A stretch of 64,000 bases of DNA from CAG-826 sp964583155 (GTDB lineage: Bacteria; Bacillota_I; Bacilli_A; RFN20; CAG-826), in contig CAZOUY010000001.1 in assembly GCA_964583155.1 (NCBI GenBank), forward strand, positions 248,001 to 312,000, written 5' to 3'. A program made the position numbers and the translations under genes. Of the stretch, positions 25,786 through 34,235 are shown one piece after another. Position 1 is the stretch's first letter. Each line of letters starts with the position of its first letter. A model generated the notes under the pieces. That model had not been told where the DNA came from. It saw only the letters and a list, made by a program, of their open reading frames with translations, and did no database searches.

Positions 25786-26881
25786 TTTTTTCCTCCTTTA
25801 ATGGTCGTCGACCACAGATAAAGCCTAATGAAAGTAAGCTGACCGATAACGATGAACCACCATAACTTATTAAAGGAAGGGTGATACCGGTGACCGGAAA
25901 TAAAGCCACTACAACCCCGAGATTGATGATCACCTGAATCAAAATCAAGCCCAAAAGACCGGTGATCAAAAAGGCATCGAAGGGATCGCTCATCTTCATG
26001 GCGTATTTAAAGCCGAAAAAGAACAAAAGAGCGAAAGCCATTATCAATAAAAGCCCACCGAGCAATCCGAATTCCTCGACGACGATTGCAAAAATAAAAT
26101 CGGTCTGCGGCTCGGGAAGATAGAAATGCTTTTGATAGCTATTTAAAACTCCTTGACCTAAAAGACCACCCGGTCCCATGGCATAGAGGCTTTGAATGAT
26201 CTGAAAGCCCGTACCAAGGGGATCCTGCCAAGGATCAAAATACGATAGGATCCGTTCAAAGCGATAAGGGGCTACCGCGATTAATCCCGCCATCATAGCG
26301 ACACCCAAAAAGCCCATAATCACGAAATACTTAATGGGAAGCTTGGATGTAAACATCATTAAAACGATGCTAGATAGCATGACGATAGCCGTTCCAAAAT
26401 CGGGCTGCAGCATGATCAAAACAAAGCCGATCAATGTTAAAATGATCGCGCCCTTAAAGCCTTTGAGCGATTTCGTTTCCTCATAATGCTCGCTTAAAAT
26501 CGTGCTCACATAAATCACGAGGGCGATTTTAAAAATCTCGGATGGCTGAATGGCAAAGGATCCGATTCCAAACCATGAGCGCGATCCGTTACGCACCAAT
26601 CCTAGACCGGGAATCAAGACGAGTAACAATAATAAAAGCGATAAGGCCACGAATGTTAAAGAATGCTTTTTTAGAACGCTTGAAGGCACGCGACTAGCGA
26701 AAATAAAGGCGAACCCGCCTAATAATGCAAAGAGGCTCTGGCGCTTTAAATAATAAAATTGATCATTGAATTTAGCCTCGGCCCATATCGAGGAGGCGCT
26801 ATAGACCATATAAATACCAAAGATGATCAACGAAAAGGTTAAAATGATCAACACTCGACGAATTATCTTGCTCTCATTCAT
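25757..26881 (-). CDS. ftsW: SEDS-family glycan polymerase FtsW/SpoVE
   Basis: A multi-span SEDS protein that polymerises lipid II at the septum with its class B PBP partner. The 374-aa product has about ten helices. Conserved pieces are SWFGIGSFAIQPSEIFKIALVIY near 105, LLQPDFGTAIVM-like MLQPDFGTAIVM near 160, the loop with PEPQTDFIFAIVVEEFGLLG, and ITLPLISYGGSS at the C-terminal side. Bacillus has spoVE at this place and ftsW elsewhere; only one is in this window, so it may serve division, sporulation or both. Confidence 0.94.
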   Translation of the reverse strand: MNESKIIRRVLIILTFSLIIFGIYMVYSASSIWAEAKFNDQFYYLKRQSLFALLGGFAFIFASRVPSSVLKKHSLTFVALSLLLLLLVLIPGLGLVRNGSRSWFGIGSFAIQPSEIFKIALVIYVSTILSEHYEETKSLKGFKGAIILTLIGFVLIMLQPDFGTAIVMLSSIVLMMFTSKLPIKYFVIMGFLGVAMMAGLIAVAPYRFERILSYFDPWQDPLGTGFQIIQSLYAMGPGGLLGQGVLNSYQKHFYLPEPQTDFIFAIVVEEFGLLGGLLLIMAFALLFFFGFKYAMKMSDPFDAFLITGLLGLILIQVIINLGVVVALFPVTGITLPLISYGGSSLSVSLLSLGFICGRRPLKEEKNASFVHRLR

Positions 26882-28094
26882 AATTATTCTCCTTTATTAG
26901 TTTATTGAAATAGGCGCCCCGCTCTTGATAACTATGAAATTGATCAAAGGATGAGCATCCCGGAGAAAAAAGAAGATACCACTCTTGATTTTGATATTGC
27001 CTGATGATGAAAATAATCTGCGCAAGATCATCATAAAGATGGGCTTGCGGAAAGATCATAGCGATTTGTGGTCCCGCTTCCCCATATACATAAAGAAGAT
27101 CATCCTCGCGTAATTCAAGATGTGTAAAATCATCGCTTTTGGCGTGTCCGCCCATGATTAAAATGCGCCTTCGATCATGAAAGGTGCGTAAGCATTGATT
27201 GGTGGAGGCGACATTGGTGGATTTTGAATCGTTGATGATCGTTAACGGACAATTCATCATCACTTTTTCCATACGATAAGGTAAAGCCTTCATCGACTTT
27301 ATCGCTAAAAGGGCCTTCTTAACATCTTCGTGATAGAGGCTTACAATCACTAATGCCGCTAAGGCATGACGATAATTATGGAGACCTTGAAAATCATCGG
27401 GATTTAGATGAAGACTTCTCTTTTTAGCAAGATGATCGAGATCTTGCCCATGAATGAAGGACGGTACTTCATCATGAAAAAAAAGAAGATGATTATTTTT
27501 AACAAGATATGATAAGCGCATCTTGCTTGCGACATAGCCCTCATAATTTCTCACCGCATCCAAATGATTAGGATAGATATTGGTTAAATAGGCATAATCC
27601 GCCTTTAAATAACGCGTATTTTCAAGCTGAAAGGATGATAATTCAAGCACGACGTAGGCCTCCTTTTCAATATGATCGAGATAACTCGCTAAAGGAATGC
27701 CAACATTGCCGGTCAGATAGACATGCGAAAAGATGGTCTTAAGCGCCGCTTGAATCATGTTAACCGCGGTGGTTTTGCCGTTTGTACCGCTTACGATAAG
27801 ATAGTGAATATGCTTCTTTCGTAAAGCAAGATAAGCGAAATCGATCTCACTCATCACCTCTTTAGCCAGAACAGAAATCAATTCATAGACCGGGCTCGTA
27901 ATCTTGATGCCCGGGCTTCGAATCGCGATATCAATAGAGGGCATTTCCCTTTTTAGCCGCTCCCATGACCAATAATCATGATCGGCATCCTGGGGATTAT
28001 CCTCGTAGATTAAAAGACGAACGCGCTTTTCCTTTAAGTATCGATAAACGGCCCTTGTGCTGCTATTAAACCCTAAAAGCATGATCGTTTTCAT
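26874..28094 (-). CDS. murD: UDP-N-acetylmuramoylalanine--D-glutamate ligase
   Basis: MurD adds D-Glu to UDP-MurNAc-L-Ala. I start it at 28094 (MKTIMLLGFNSSTR) because GGAGGTGCTTTT precedes and it overlaps mraY by 4 nt (ATGA). The 406-aa product is somewhat short for the family. It has the ATP loop SGTNGKTTAVNMI, the central motif LSSFQLENTRYLKADYAYLTNIYPNHLD, and the C-terminal NDSKSTNVAST. Confidence 0.93.
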   Translation of the reverse strand: MKTIMLLGFNSSTRAVYRYLKEKRVRLLIYEDNPQDADHDYWSWERLKREMPSIDIAIRSPGIKITSPVYELISVLAKEVMSEIDFAYLALRKKHIHYLIVSGTNGKTTAVNMIQAALKTIFSHVYLTGNVGIPLASYLDHIEKEAYVVLELSSFQLENTRYLKADYAYLTNIYPNHLDAVRNYEGYVASKMRLSYLVKNNHLLFFHDEVPSFIHGQDLDHLAKKRSLHLNPDDFQGLHNYRHALAALVIVSLYHEDVKKALLAIKSMKALPYRMEKVMMNCPLTIINDSKSTNVASTNQCLRTFHDRRRILIMGGHAKSDDFTHLELREDDLLYVYGEAGPQIAMIFPQAHLYDDLAQIIFIIRQYQNQEWYLLFSPGCSSFDQFHSYQERGAYFNKLIKENNYE

Positions 28095-29077
28095 AAAAGC
28101 ACCTCCAAAATTGTCGCTAAGACCGAAAGAAGAAAGCCTACCACATAGAAGACCATGACCACTTTCCATTCCGCCATCCCCTTCATTTCAAAATGGTGAT
28201 GCAAGGGCGACATTTTAAAAAGACGCTTCCTCGTGGTTTTATAGCACGCTACCTGCAAAATGACCGATAGGGTCTCAACGATAAATATTCCTCCGCTGAT
28301 CACGAGCAATAGTTCGCTTCCTAACAAAAAGCTCACCAGCGCGATAATGGCCCCTAAAGGTAAGGACCCGACATCACCCATGAATATTTGTGCGGGATGA
28401 AAATTGAAGCATAAAAAGCCCAATACTCCTCCGATTAGGCTCATCAAAAAGATGGCAATCCCCCACTCCTTATTGATCAAGGCGATAAGTAAGAAGGGCG
28501 CTAACGCCATGAGCATCAAGCCCGATGCCAGCCCATCCAATCCATCGGTCAAATTGACCGCATTGGCGCTTCCCACCACTAAGACGATCAAAAATGGAAC
28601 AAATAAGGCGCCTAAATGCCAGGTTGTCTTTGAAAAAATATGGATGAGCCATTTGCTTTTTTGATCATAGCCTAGAAAAAGAAGCAGCAAAAGAACGATG
28701 GCAATTTCACTGAAAAAGCGGATCTTTCCCGATAGACCTTTGCCATTATGCATCTTGATTTTCAAATAATCATCGATAAAGCCGATGCAAAAGAAGCTCA
28801 CGCTCAAGATCATGAGTGCCTGCAGGGGTCGATCCTTAAAAAACGGCCATCCGCAGATTAAAGAGGTCAACCATGTCGCCACAAAAATGGCGATTCCGCC
28901 CATCGTCGCCGTTTTTTTCTTACTTTGATGCGTATACACGATATCATCCTTGATGCTTTGGGATATATGCTTTTGATGCTCTTTCTTGATCAAGTATTTC
29001 GTGAAGCCAACCGACAATAGAAACGCCAGCAAAAAGGCTAAAAAGATTCGTAGCATCATCGCGTGGTTTTCCGCCAT
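28091..29077 (-). CDS. mraY: Phospho-N-acetylmuramoyl-pentapeptide transferase
   Basis: MraY joins phospho-MurNAc-pentapeptide to undecaprenyl phosphate to make lipid I. The 328-aa protein has ten membrane helices, the aspartate motif IGFIDDYLK, NAVNLTDGLDGLASG, HPAQIFMGDVGSLPLG and the histidine signature PLHHHFE. It overlaps murE by 22 nt and murD by 4 nt. Confidence 0.96.
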   Translation of the reverse strand: MAENHAMMLRIFLAFLLAFLLSVGFTKYLIKKEHQKHISQSIKDDIVYTHQSKKKTATMGGIAIFVATWLTSLICGWPFFKDRPLQALMILSVSFFCIGFIDDYLKIKMHNGKGLSGKIRFFSEIAIVLLLLLFLGYDQKSKWLIHIFSKTTWHLGALFVPFLIVLVVGSANAVNLTDGLDGLASGLMLMALAPFLLIALINKEWGIAIFLMSLIGGVLGFLCFNFHPAQIFMGDVGSLPLGAIIALVSFLLGSELLLVISGGIFIVETLSVILQVACYKTTRKRLFKMSPLHHHFEMKGMAEWKVVMVFYVVGFLLSVLATILEVLL

Positions 29078-30372
29078 TTTCGGACCTCTTCTTCGTCATT
29101 AAAATAGAATTCTTGACCATTGATATTTTGGATAACCTCATGTCCTTTGCCAACGATGAGCACCGTATCATTTTTTTGGGCGATATTTAAAACACGGATG
29201 ATGGCCTTATGACGATCCAATTCAATATGAAAAAACGATTGGTGATTGATGGCAATATCATGGGCGATTTTTAAAGGATCCTCGTGCCGCGGATTATCAT
29301 TGGTGATCATCGCATAATCGGCGTAAAGATAAGCCAAATCACCATAGCCCGATCTTTTGATGACATCCCTTTCACCGCCCGCGCCAAAAATGAGAAAAAG
29401 ACGCCCACGCGTTATCTTGCGGACCGCGACTAAAATGGTCTTAAAGGCGCTTTCGCTATGCGCGTAATCGATGATGACCAGCGGCTTTTTCATTATTACT
29501 TGATGTCTACCTAAGGGAAGACGCAGCGACTTTAATCGATATTTGAGGCTTCTTCCCTTCACGCCATAATATTTAGCGACCGCTATCGCTAAGGAAAGGT
29601 TCGTCGCGTTATAGGAAGGAATTCTTTTAATAGGAATCCTATGGTGATTTTCTTCATAAACAAGATATCCTCTTTTATCTTCCTTTAACGATTCAACATA
29701 AATATAAGGACGATGAATTCGTTTAAGAATCGATGGATCCGCCGCTATGAATTTTTTTCCGACCTGCGCATTTAAATAATCGATTTTACTCGATTGATAT
29801 TCAAAAAGCGTGCGATGATAGTCGAGATGATCGGAGGTGATACCGGTTAAAATGAGCGTTTGAAATAATAAGCCCTCGAGCCTTTTTTCACAAATCCCGA
29901 TGCTCGAAATTTCCATGATGAAATAGCGGCATTTCAATTCTTTTGCTTTCATTAATAAATGCACAAGCTCGACCGGATAAGGGGTCGTGTTTTTACTTAA
30001 AAAGGCCTTTTTTTCTTTTTTTACCGTCGTCACTAAAAAGGAGTTCTTCAAAAGCTGATGTATAAAAAAAGCGGTCGATGTTTTGCCATTGGTGCCGGTG
30101 ACACCGATGAGCGTTAAATATTTTTCCGGATGATCATAAAACCAAAGTAAAAAGGAAAGGAGCCGCTCCTTTAAAGAGGGAATCTTTCGATCGCTCAAGA
30201 TGAGACTCGCTCCTCGCCTTTTAGCGTCCTCAATATAGTCATTGCCCTTTTCGATCGCGATAAATAACGAGCCGCCCTTCACACGCCGCGAATCGTCCTC
30301 CACCGCTTCGATCAATGCTTCATAATCCTTTTCGATTCCAAAATAATGATATATTTCGCCAATTGTTTTCAT
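29056..30372 (-). CDS. murE: UDP-MurNAc-tripeptide ligase MurE, DNPR type
   Basis: MurE adds the third amino acid to the wall stem peptide. The 438-aa product is about 50 residues shorter than typical. It has the N-terminal UDP-binding fold (VEDDSRRVKGGSLFIAI), GVTGTNGKTSTAFF and the C-terminal motif NDNPRHEDP. DNPR is the hallmark of meso-diaminopimelate enzymes, against the variants of lysine enzymes. So a DAP-type wall is likely; this rests on family knowledge, not measurement. It overlaps the PBP gene by 4 nt. Confidence 0.93.
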   Translation of the reverse strand: MKTIGEIYHYFGIEKDYEALIEAVEDDSRRVKGGSLFIAIEKGNDYIEDAKRRGASLILSDRKIPSLKERLLSFLLWFYDHPEKYLTLIGVTGTNGKTSTAFFIHQLLKNSFLVTTVKKEKKAFLSKNTTPYPVELVHLLMKAKELKCRYFIMEISSIGICEKRLEGLLFQTLILTGITSDHLDYHRTLFEYQSSKIDYLNAQVGKKFIAADPSILKRIHRPYIYVESLKEDKRGYLVYEENHHRIPIKRIPSYNATNLSLAIAVAKYYGVKGRSLKYRLKSLRLPLGRHQVIMKKPLVIIDYAHSESAFKTILVAVRKITRGRLFLIFGAGGERDVIKRSGYGDLAYLYADYAMITNDNPRHEDPLKIAHDIAINHQSFFHIELDRHKAIIRVLNIAQKNDTVLIVGKGHEVIQNINGQEFYFNDEEEVRKWRKTTR

Positions 30373-32279
30373 TTTTGATCACCGAGCATTATCATAATCG
30401 TGCTTCCTTCCTCTATCATTTCGCCCACGCGTGGCAATTGATCAATGACATAATCGCCTTCCCCCATGAAGTCAAAACGGAAATGAGGCGATTTAACCGC
30501 ATTTTTCTTTAAACCATAATAGTTCTCGACCGGATAGGTTTTAGTATCCATCCAGGTATAGGTCCTTTCTTCACCGCTATAATCCTTTTGAACGCCTAAA
30601 AGCGGGAGCGTCTCCGTCAATAATCGCTGCATGATAGGACCGATGGTCGTTCCGCCATATTGGATGGTGCTCTTCGGCTCCCGCATCGCAAAATAAATGA
30701 CGACCTTCGGATCATTCATCGGAGCGCCGGCGATAAACGACAAAACATAATGTCCATCCTGATAAACACCATTTTTGGCAATCTGTGCCGTCCCCGTTTT
30801 GCCACCGACACGATATCCGTCGACATAGGCCTTGCGACCCGAGCCCTTCGCGACCACGCATTCTAAAGCGCGCCGCATCAATAAGGAGGTTTCCGTCGTG
30901 ATGACTTGACGCTTGATGGTATTAGGATAGCTATACACCGTTTCGTTGGTCGGACCATATATCAGCGCCTTAGCGATGTGCGGCGTATAGAGATTTCCAC
31001 CATTGATGACCGCCGAAAACGCACTTACCAATTGAATGGCGGTCGTCGATATTCCTTGACCAAAGGCGCTGGTCGCCTGTTCTAAAATGCCGTAATTATC
31101 ATAGGAAAAGACGATCCCTTTCGATTCACCGGCGATGTCGACGCCCGTTTTTTCGCCCATGCCAAAGTCTTTAATATATTGATATAATCGATCTTTACCG
31201 AGCCGCCTAGCGATTTCGACAAAGCCGGGGTTTGAAGAATTTTGGAGGACCTCGAGGAAGGTTTGTAGGCCATGACCACCCTTTTTCCACGATTTGATGG
31301 TCGCTCCTCCGACGATTTCATAGCCCTTATCATAGTAATAGTCATGATCCATATCGATGACCTTCTCATTTAAAGCGGCCGCAAAGGTCAAGGCCTTAAA
31401 GGTCGAGCCCGGTTCAAAGCTTGAAAAAACCGGAAGGCTACGGTTATAGATCGAGGAATCATAGTCCTGATAATGATTATTGTTATAGGTCGGGCGATTT
31501 CCTAACGCCAAAATCTCGCCATTATTCGGATCCATCATGATGGCGATGATCTCCGAGGGCGAATATTTGATCCAGGCATTTTCCATCTCCCGCTCTAGAA
31601 GATTTTGTAAAGGTAACGATAGGGTCAATTTCAAATTCAATCCTTGCTGCGGGGCTTCGATGCGCGCGGTCGTCGCGGGAAATAATCCGCCTTTCGCATC
31701 CATCAGATAATTCAATGAGCCATCCTTGCCCTTTAAATAGCTATCATAATAGCTCTCGACACCGGCTAATCCTTGATTATCGATCCCGACGAATCCTAAA
31801 AGCGAGGCCATCGATTCTTCATACGGGTAATAGCGTTTATTATCCTGAATGAGATAAATGCCCTTGAGATTTAATTTATCGATCGCTTCGGCCTGCTCAT
31901 CATTTATTCTTTTGCCTTCGGGATGAAGGCGAATCATACTTGTTTTTTTGGAAAGACGGACAAAAAGATCATTTTCATCCATCTTTAAAATCGGGGCGAT
32001 CAATTGCGCGGCCTGGGCCTTATCTTCAATTTGATATGGAATAGCGGCGACACTGACCGTGGGCGTGTTGATGGCCAAAGCCATCCCATCGCGATCGACT
32101 ATCAATCCCCGCGGGGCGCTCAAAGGAAAGCTTCTTTCCCATAAGGAGGTGGCAAGAGATTTTAATCTTTGATATTGTCCGAGGGTGATGTACGTTAATT
32201 TACCGCCTATTAGAGTTAAAGCCGTTAGGCTCAGGAATGTGAGAATCGTGATTTTTTTTCGACTGGCTGCCTGTATCAT
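30369..32279 (-). CDS. spoVD: Class B penicillin-binding protein, SpoVD/FtsI type
   Basis: A septal transpeptidase. I start it at the ATG at 32279 behind AAAAGAGGTG, giving 636 aa. A short cytoplasmic tail and one membrane helix (ILTFLSLTALTLIGGKL) lead to a PBP dimer domain and the transpeptidase. Active-site motifs are SxxK in EPGSTFKAL (Ser292), SSN at about 348 and KTGT at about 494. One PASTA domain closes the protein (about 595-636). A single PASTA resembles Bacillus SpoVD, while PBP2B has two. Only one such gene stands here, so it could be the vegetative division PBP, the sporulation PBP or serve both. Confidence 0.9.
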   Translation of the reverse strand: MIQAASRKKITILTFLSLTALTLIGGKLTYITLGQYQRLKSLATSLWERSFPLSAPRGLIVDRDGMALAINTPTVSVAAIPYQIEDKAQAAQLIAPILKMDENDLFVRLSKKTSMIRLHPEGKRINDEQAEAIDKLNLKGIYLIQDNKRYYPYEESMASLLGFVGIDNQGLAGVESYYDSYLKGKDGSLNYLMDAKGGLFPATTARIEAPQQGLNLKLTLSLPLQNLLEREMENAWIKYSPSEIIAIMMDPNNGEILALGNRPTYNNNHYQDYDSSIYNRSLPVFSSFEPGSTFKALTFAAALNEKVIDMDHDYYYDKGYEIVGGATIKSWKKGGHGLQTFLEVLQNSSNPGFVEIARRLGKDRLYQYIKDFGMGEKTGVDIAGESKGIVFSYDNYGILEQATSAFGQGISTTAIQLVSAFSAVINGGNLYTPHIAKALIYGPTNETVYSYPNTIKRQVITTETSLLMRRALECVVAKGSGRKAYVDGYRVGGKTGTAQIAKNGVYQDGHYVLSFIAGAPMNDPKVVIYFAMREPKSTIQYGGTTIGPIMQRLLTETLPLLGVQKDYSGEERTYTWMDTKTYPVENYYGLKKNAVKSPHFRFDFMGEGDYVIDQLPRVGEMIEEGSTIMIMLGDQK

Positions 32280-32356
32280 GCCTTTCACCTCTTTTAAGAA
32301 TATGAAATGAACGGCTGAGACATGAATAAAACCGATAAAGGAACATTTTAAATAAT

Positions 32357-32393
32357 AAAAAAAGGTTCATTATCATTTGTCCGATAATGAACC
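32357..32393 (-). terminator. Terminator between ftsL and the PBP gene
   Basis: GGTTCATTATC and GATAATGAACC form a perfect 11-bp stem with an 8-nt loop, and seven T follow on the minus strand. It sits between ftsL and the PBP gene, inside what is usually one dcw operon. Confidence 0.85.
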
Positions 32394-32400
32394 ATAATTT

Positions 32401-32655
32401 TTAAAAATGATGACCTTTACTGGAAAGGACTTGATAATAATCATCATCGATGATGCTTTCCTTCCTTTGAATATTCTCGCGTTGAAGGATGACCTCGAGG
32501 TTTTGATTCAATGATTTGTTTTCGTCTTTGATCTGCCGATAGATCGGGAGCACCAAGGCGAAGCTCATCACCATGAGTGTCACCGAAATAAATCCCAATT
32601 TCCGCATTGTATAATCAAATCGTTTCTTATAGGTCTTCTTTAATTTGCTTTTCAT
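32401..32655 (-). CDS. ftsL: Cell division protein FtsL
   Basis: A small bitopic protein that pairs with DivIC/FtsB and links DivIB to the PBP-FtsW pair. The 84-aa product has a basic cytoplasmic tail (MKSKLKKTYKKRFDY), a membrane helix (LGFISVTLMVMSFALVLPIY) and a heptad coiled coil (IKDENKSLNQNLEVILQREN). Sequence similarity in this family is weak; the call rests on topology and the place between rsmH and the PBP gene. The start ATG is preceded by AAAGGAAGTGA. Confidence 0.85.
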   Translation of the reverse strand: MKSKLKKTYKKRFDYTMRKLGFISVTLMVMSFALVLPIYRQIKDENKSLNQNLEVILQRENIQRKESIIDDDYYQVLSSKGHHF

Positions 32656-32674
32656 TGACACTCACTTCCTTTCT

Positions 32675-33604
32675 TTATTTTCGACGTTCAATGATTCTTA
32701 GTTTCGCACTTTTTGAGCGCGGGTTATGAGCTAACTCATCATCACTAGCGATAGTAGCGTGCTTATTTACCAAAACGAAATCCGGCTCTTCTTGTTCTAA
32801 AATGATCGGCATTCCTCGCGTATAGGAAGAGATTGATGTTGCTTCCTTAAAGGCCCGCTTGACGATGCGATCTTCTAAGGAATGAAAGGTGATAATCGCA
32901 AGTCTTCCCTTCACCTTTAAAACGCTTAAGGCCGCATTTAAGGCGAGACGGAGAATGTTCAATTCGTCGTTCACTTCGATCCTGATCGCTTGGAAGACCT
33001 GCTTCGCCGGATGACCTTTTTTCGATAACGCTCGCGGCGGAAGCGCCTTTTTTATGATATTCACGAGATCAAATGTCGTCGTGATTGGTCCCTTTTCGCG
33101 TTCCTTGATGATGCGCTTGGCGATCTCATAAGCGAAGGGCTCTTCACCATAGTCGCGGAAGATTCGCGTCAGGTTTCTTACGTCATAGGTATTGATAACA
33201 TCATAAGCGGTTAAATCCTGATCCTGATTCATCCGCATATCTAGACGCGCGTCATAGCGATATGAGAAGCCCCGTTTTCCATCATCGAATTGGGGTGAGG
33301 ATACTCCTAAATCCATTAAGACGCCATCCACTTCTTTGATACCAAGCGCCAATAGCTCCTCTTTTAAACGAACGAAATTCGCATGGATATAGGTGATTTG
33401 CTTTTCATAGGGCTTTAAGCGCTTTTTGGATTCAATGATCGCCTCTTCATCTTGATCAAAGGCGATTAGGTGACCCTCCGTCGCTCTTTTTAAAATTGCT
33501 TCGCTATGTCCGCCTCTTCCTAATGTGCAATCGACATATGTTCCTTTTGAAGATATCGCTAGTCCTAAGATAACTTCATTTAAAAGCACGGGTTGATGTT
33601 CCAT
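32675..33604 (-). CDS. rsmH: 16S rRNA m4C1402 methyltransferase
   Basis: RsmH (MraW) N4-methylates C1402 in the decoding site of 16S rRNA. The 309-aa product has the SAM motif VDCTLGRGGHSEAIL near residue 24, LMDLGVSSPQFDD near 98, and the FHSLEDRIVKRAF signature near 245. Its start shares a base with the mraZ stop (TAATG). Confidence 0.97.
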   Translation of the reverse strand: MEHQPVLLNEVILGLAISSKGTYVDCTLGRGGHSEAILKRATEGHLIAFDQDEEAIIESKKRLKPYEKQITYIHANFVRLKEELLALGIKEVDGVLMDLGVSSPQFDDGKRGFSYRYDARLDMRMNQDQDLTAYDVINTYDVRNLTRIFRDYGEEPFAYEIAKRIIKEREKGPITTTFDLVNIIKKALPPRALSKKGHPAKQVFQAIRIEVNDELNILRLALNAALSVLKVKGRLAIITFHSLEDRIVKRAFKEATSISSYTRGMPIILEQEEPDFVLVNKHATIASDDELAHNPRSKSAKLRIIERRK

Positions 33605-34044
33605 TACTCTTGACCTGACTTTCGTTCTTCAAGCGATTCCGCAATCTCTTCGTCGCGTCCATAATTGCGATCAAAGTATTCATTCCAACGTTCGCGATCC
33701 CATATTTCGAGATGATCGATCACCCCGACGATTGTGACCTCCTGCGTGATGTTCTCACGCTTTAATAAACGCATGGGAATGGCGATTCGTCCATGAGAAT
33801 CGACCGATACTTTATCAAAGGTTGACGAATTGACGCGTAAGTGAGCACGAGTGTCCGCATGATTGAAGGACAAGGATTTATATTCTTCAATCTTAGGTTT
33901 GAAGGCCTCTTCCGAATAAAGCGCCAAGCAGCCATCAAAGCCCTTCGTGATATAAATCTGCTCTCCTAGCTCATCGCGGAAGCGGCTGGGAACAAACAAA
34001 CGCCCTTTACTATCTAGATTGTGCTCATAGCTACCAAAGAACAT
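33604..34044 (-). CDS. mraZ: Transcriptional regulator MraZ
   Basis: MraZ is a ring-shaped AbrB-like DNA-binding protein that controls its own dcw operon. I start it at 34044 (MFFGSYEHNLDSKGRL), the standard N-terminus; the longer frame would run through the operator and promoter. The 146-aa product has the two repeated halves of the family, SKGRLFVPSRFRDELG and SHGRIAIPMRLLKREN, each with the DXXGR motif. Three direct repeats of its likely binding site lie just before the ATG. Confidence 0.96.
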   Translation of the reverse strand: MFFGSYEHNLDSKGRLFVPSRFRDELGEQIYITKGFDGCLALYSEEAFKPKIEEYKSLSFNHADTRAHLRVNSSTFDKVSVDSHGRIAIPMRLLKRENITQEVTIVGVIDHLEIWDRERWNEYFDRNYGRDEEIAESLEERKSGQE

Positions 34045-34050
34045 TTTCTC

Positions 34051-34076
34051 CCACTTCCTTCCACTTTTCACCACTT
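34051..34076 (-). promoter_or_regulatory. Three MraZ boxes
   Basis: On the minus strand AAGTGG occurs three times with exact 10-bp period (complement CCACTT at 34051, 34061 and 34071). MraZ is known to bind arrays of GTGG-type repeats with a 10-bp step, so this is its probable operator. The last repeat also supplies the start-proximal GGGAG ribosome site. Confidence 0.88.
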
Positions 34077-34083
34077 CAATACC

Positions 34084-34113
34084 ATTATAAACATTATTCG
34101 ACAAGATTGTAAA
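34084..34113 (-). promoter_or_regulatory. mraZ promoter with embedded Spo0A-like box
   Basis: TTTACA (34108-34113) and TATAAT (34084-34089) are 18 bp apart on the minus strand. The spacer contains TGTCGAA (complement TTCGACA, 34097-34103), identical to the Spo0A core consensus. Transcription would begin at about 34077, so the MraZ boxes lie in the leader. Confidence 0.72.
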
Positions 34114-34149
34114 TCCTTTTTTTACAAAAAAGGGCTTTTATCGACAAAC

Positions 34150-34196
34150 AAAAAAACCTCATTTCCGCCCATTAATCGCGGCATCGATGAGGTTTT
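34150..34196 (-). terminator. Terminator of the pheST operon
   Basis: AAAACCTCAT and ATGAGGTTTT pair over 10 bp with a 24-nt loop, and the T-run reaches seven on the minus strand. It ends transcription from pheS-pheT-yceD and the membrane protein gene before the mraZ promoter. Confidence 0.8.
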
Positions 34197-34235
34197 AAAA
34201 CAAAATTAGGTAATAATGATAAAATTTAATTATTC

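Noticed and set aside
34045..34104. Longer N-terminus of MraZ
   Set aside because: It would translate the MraZ boxes and the -10; the standard MFFGSYEHN start is clear.
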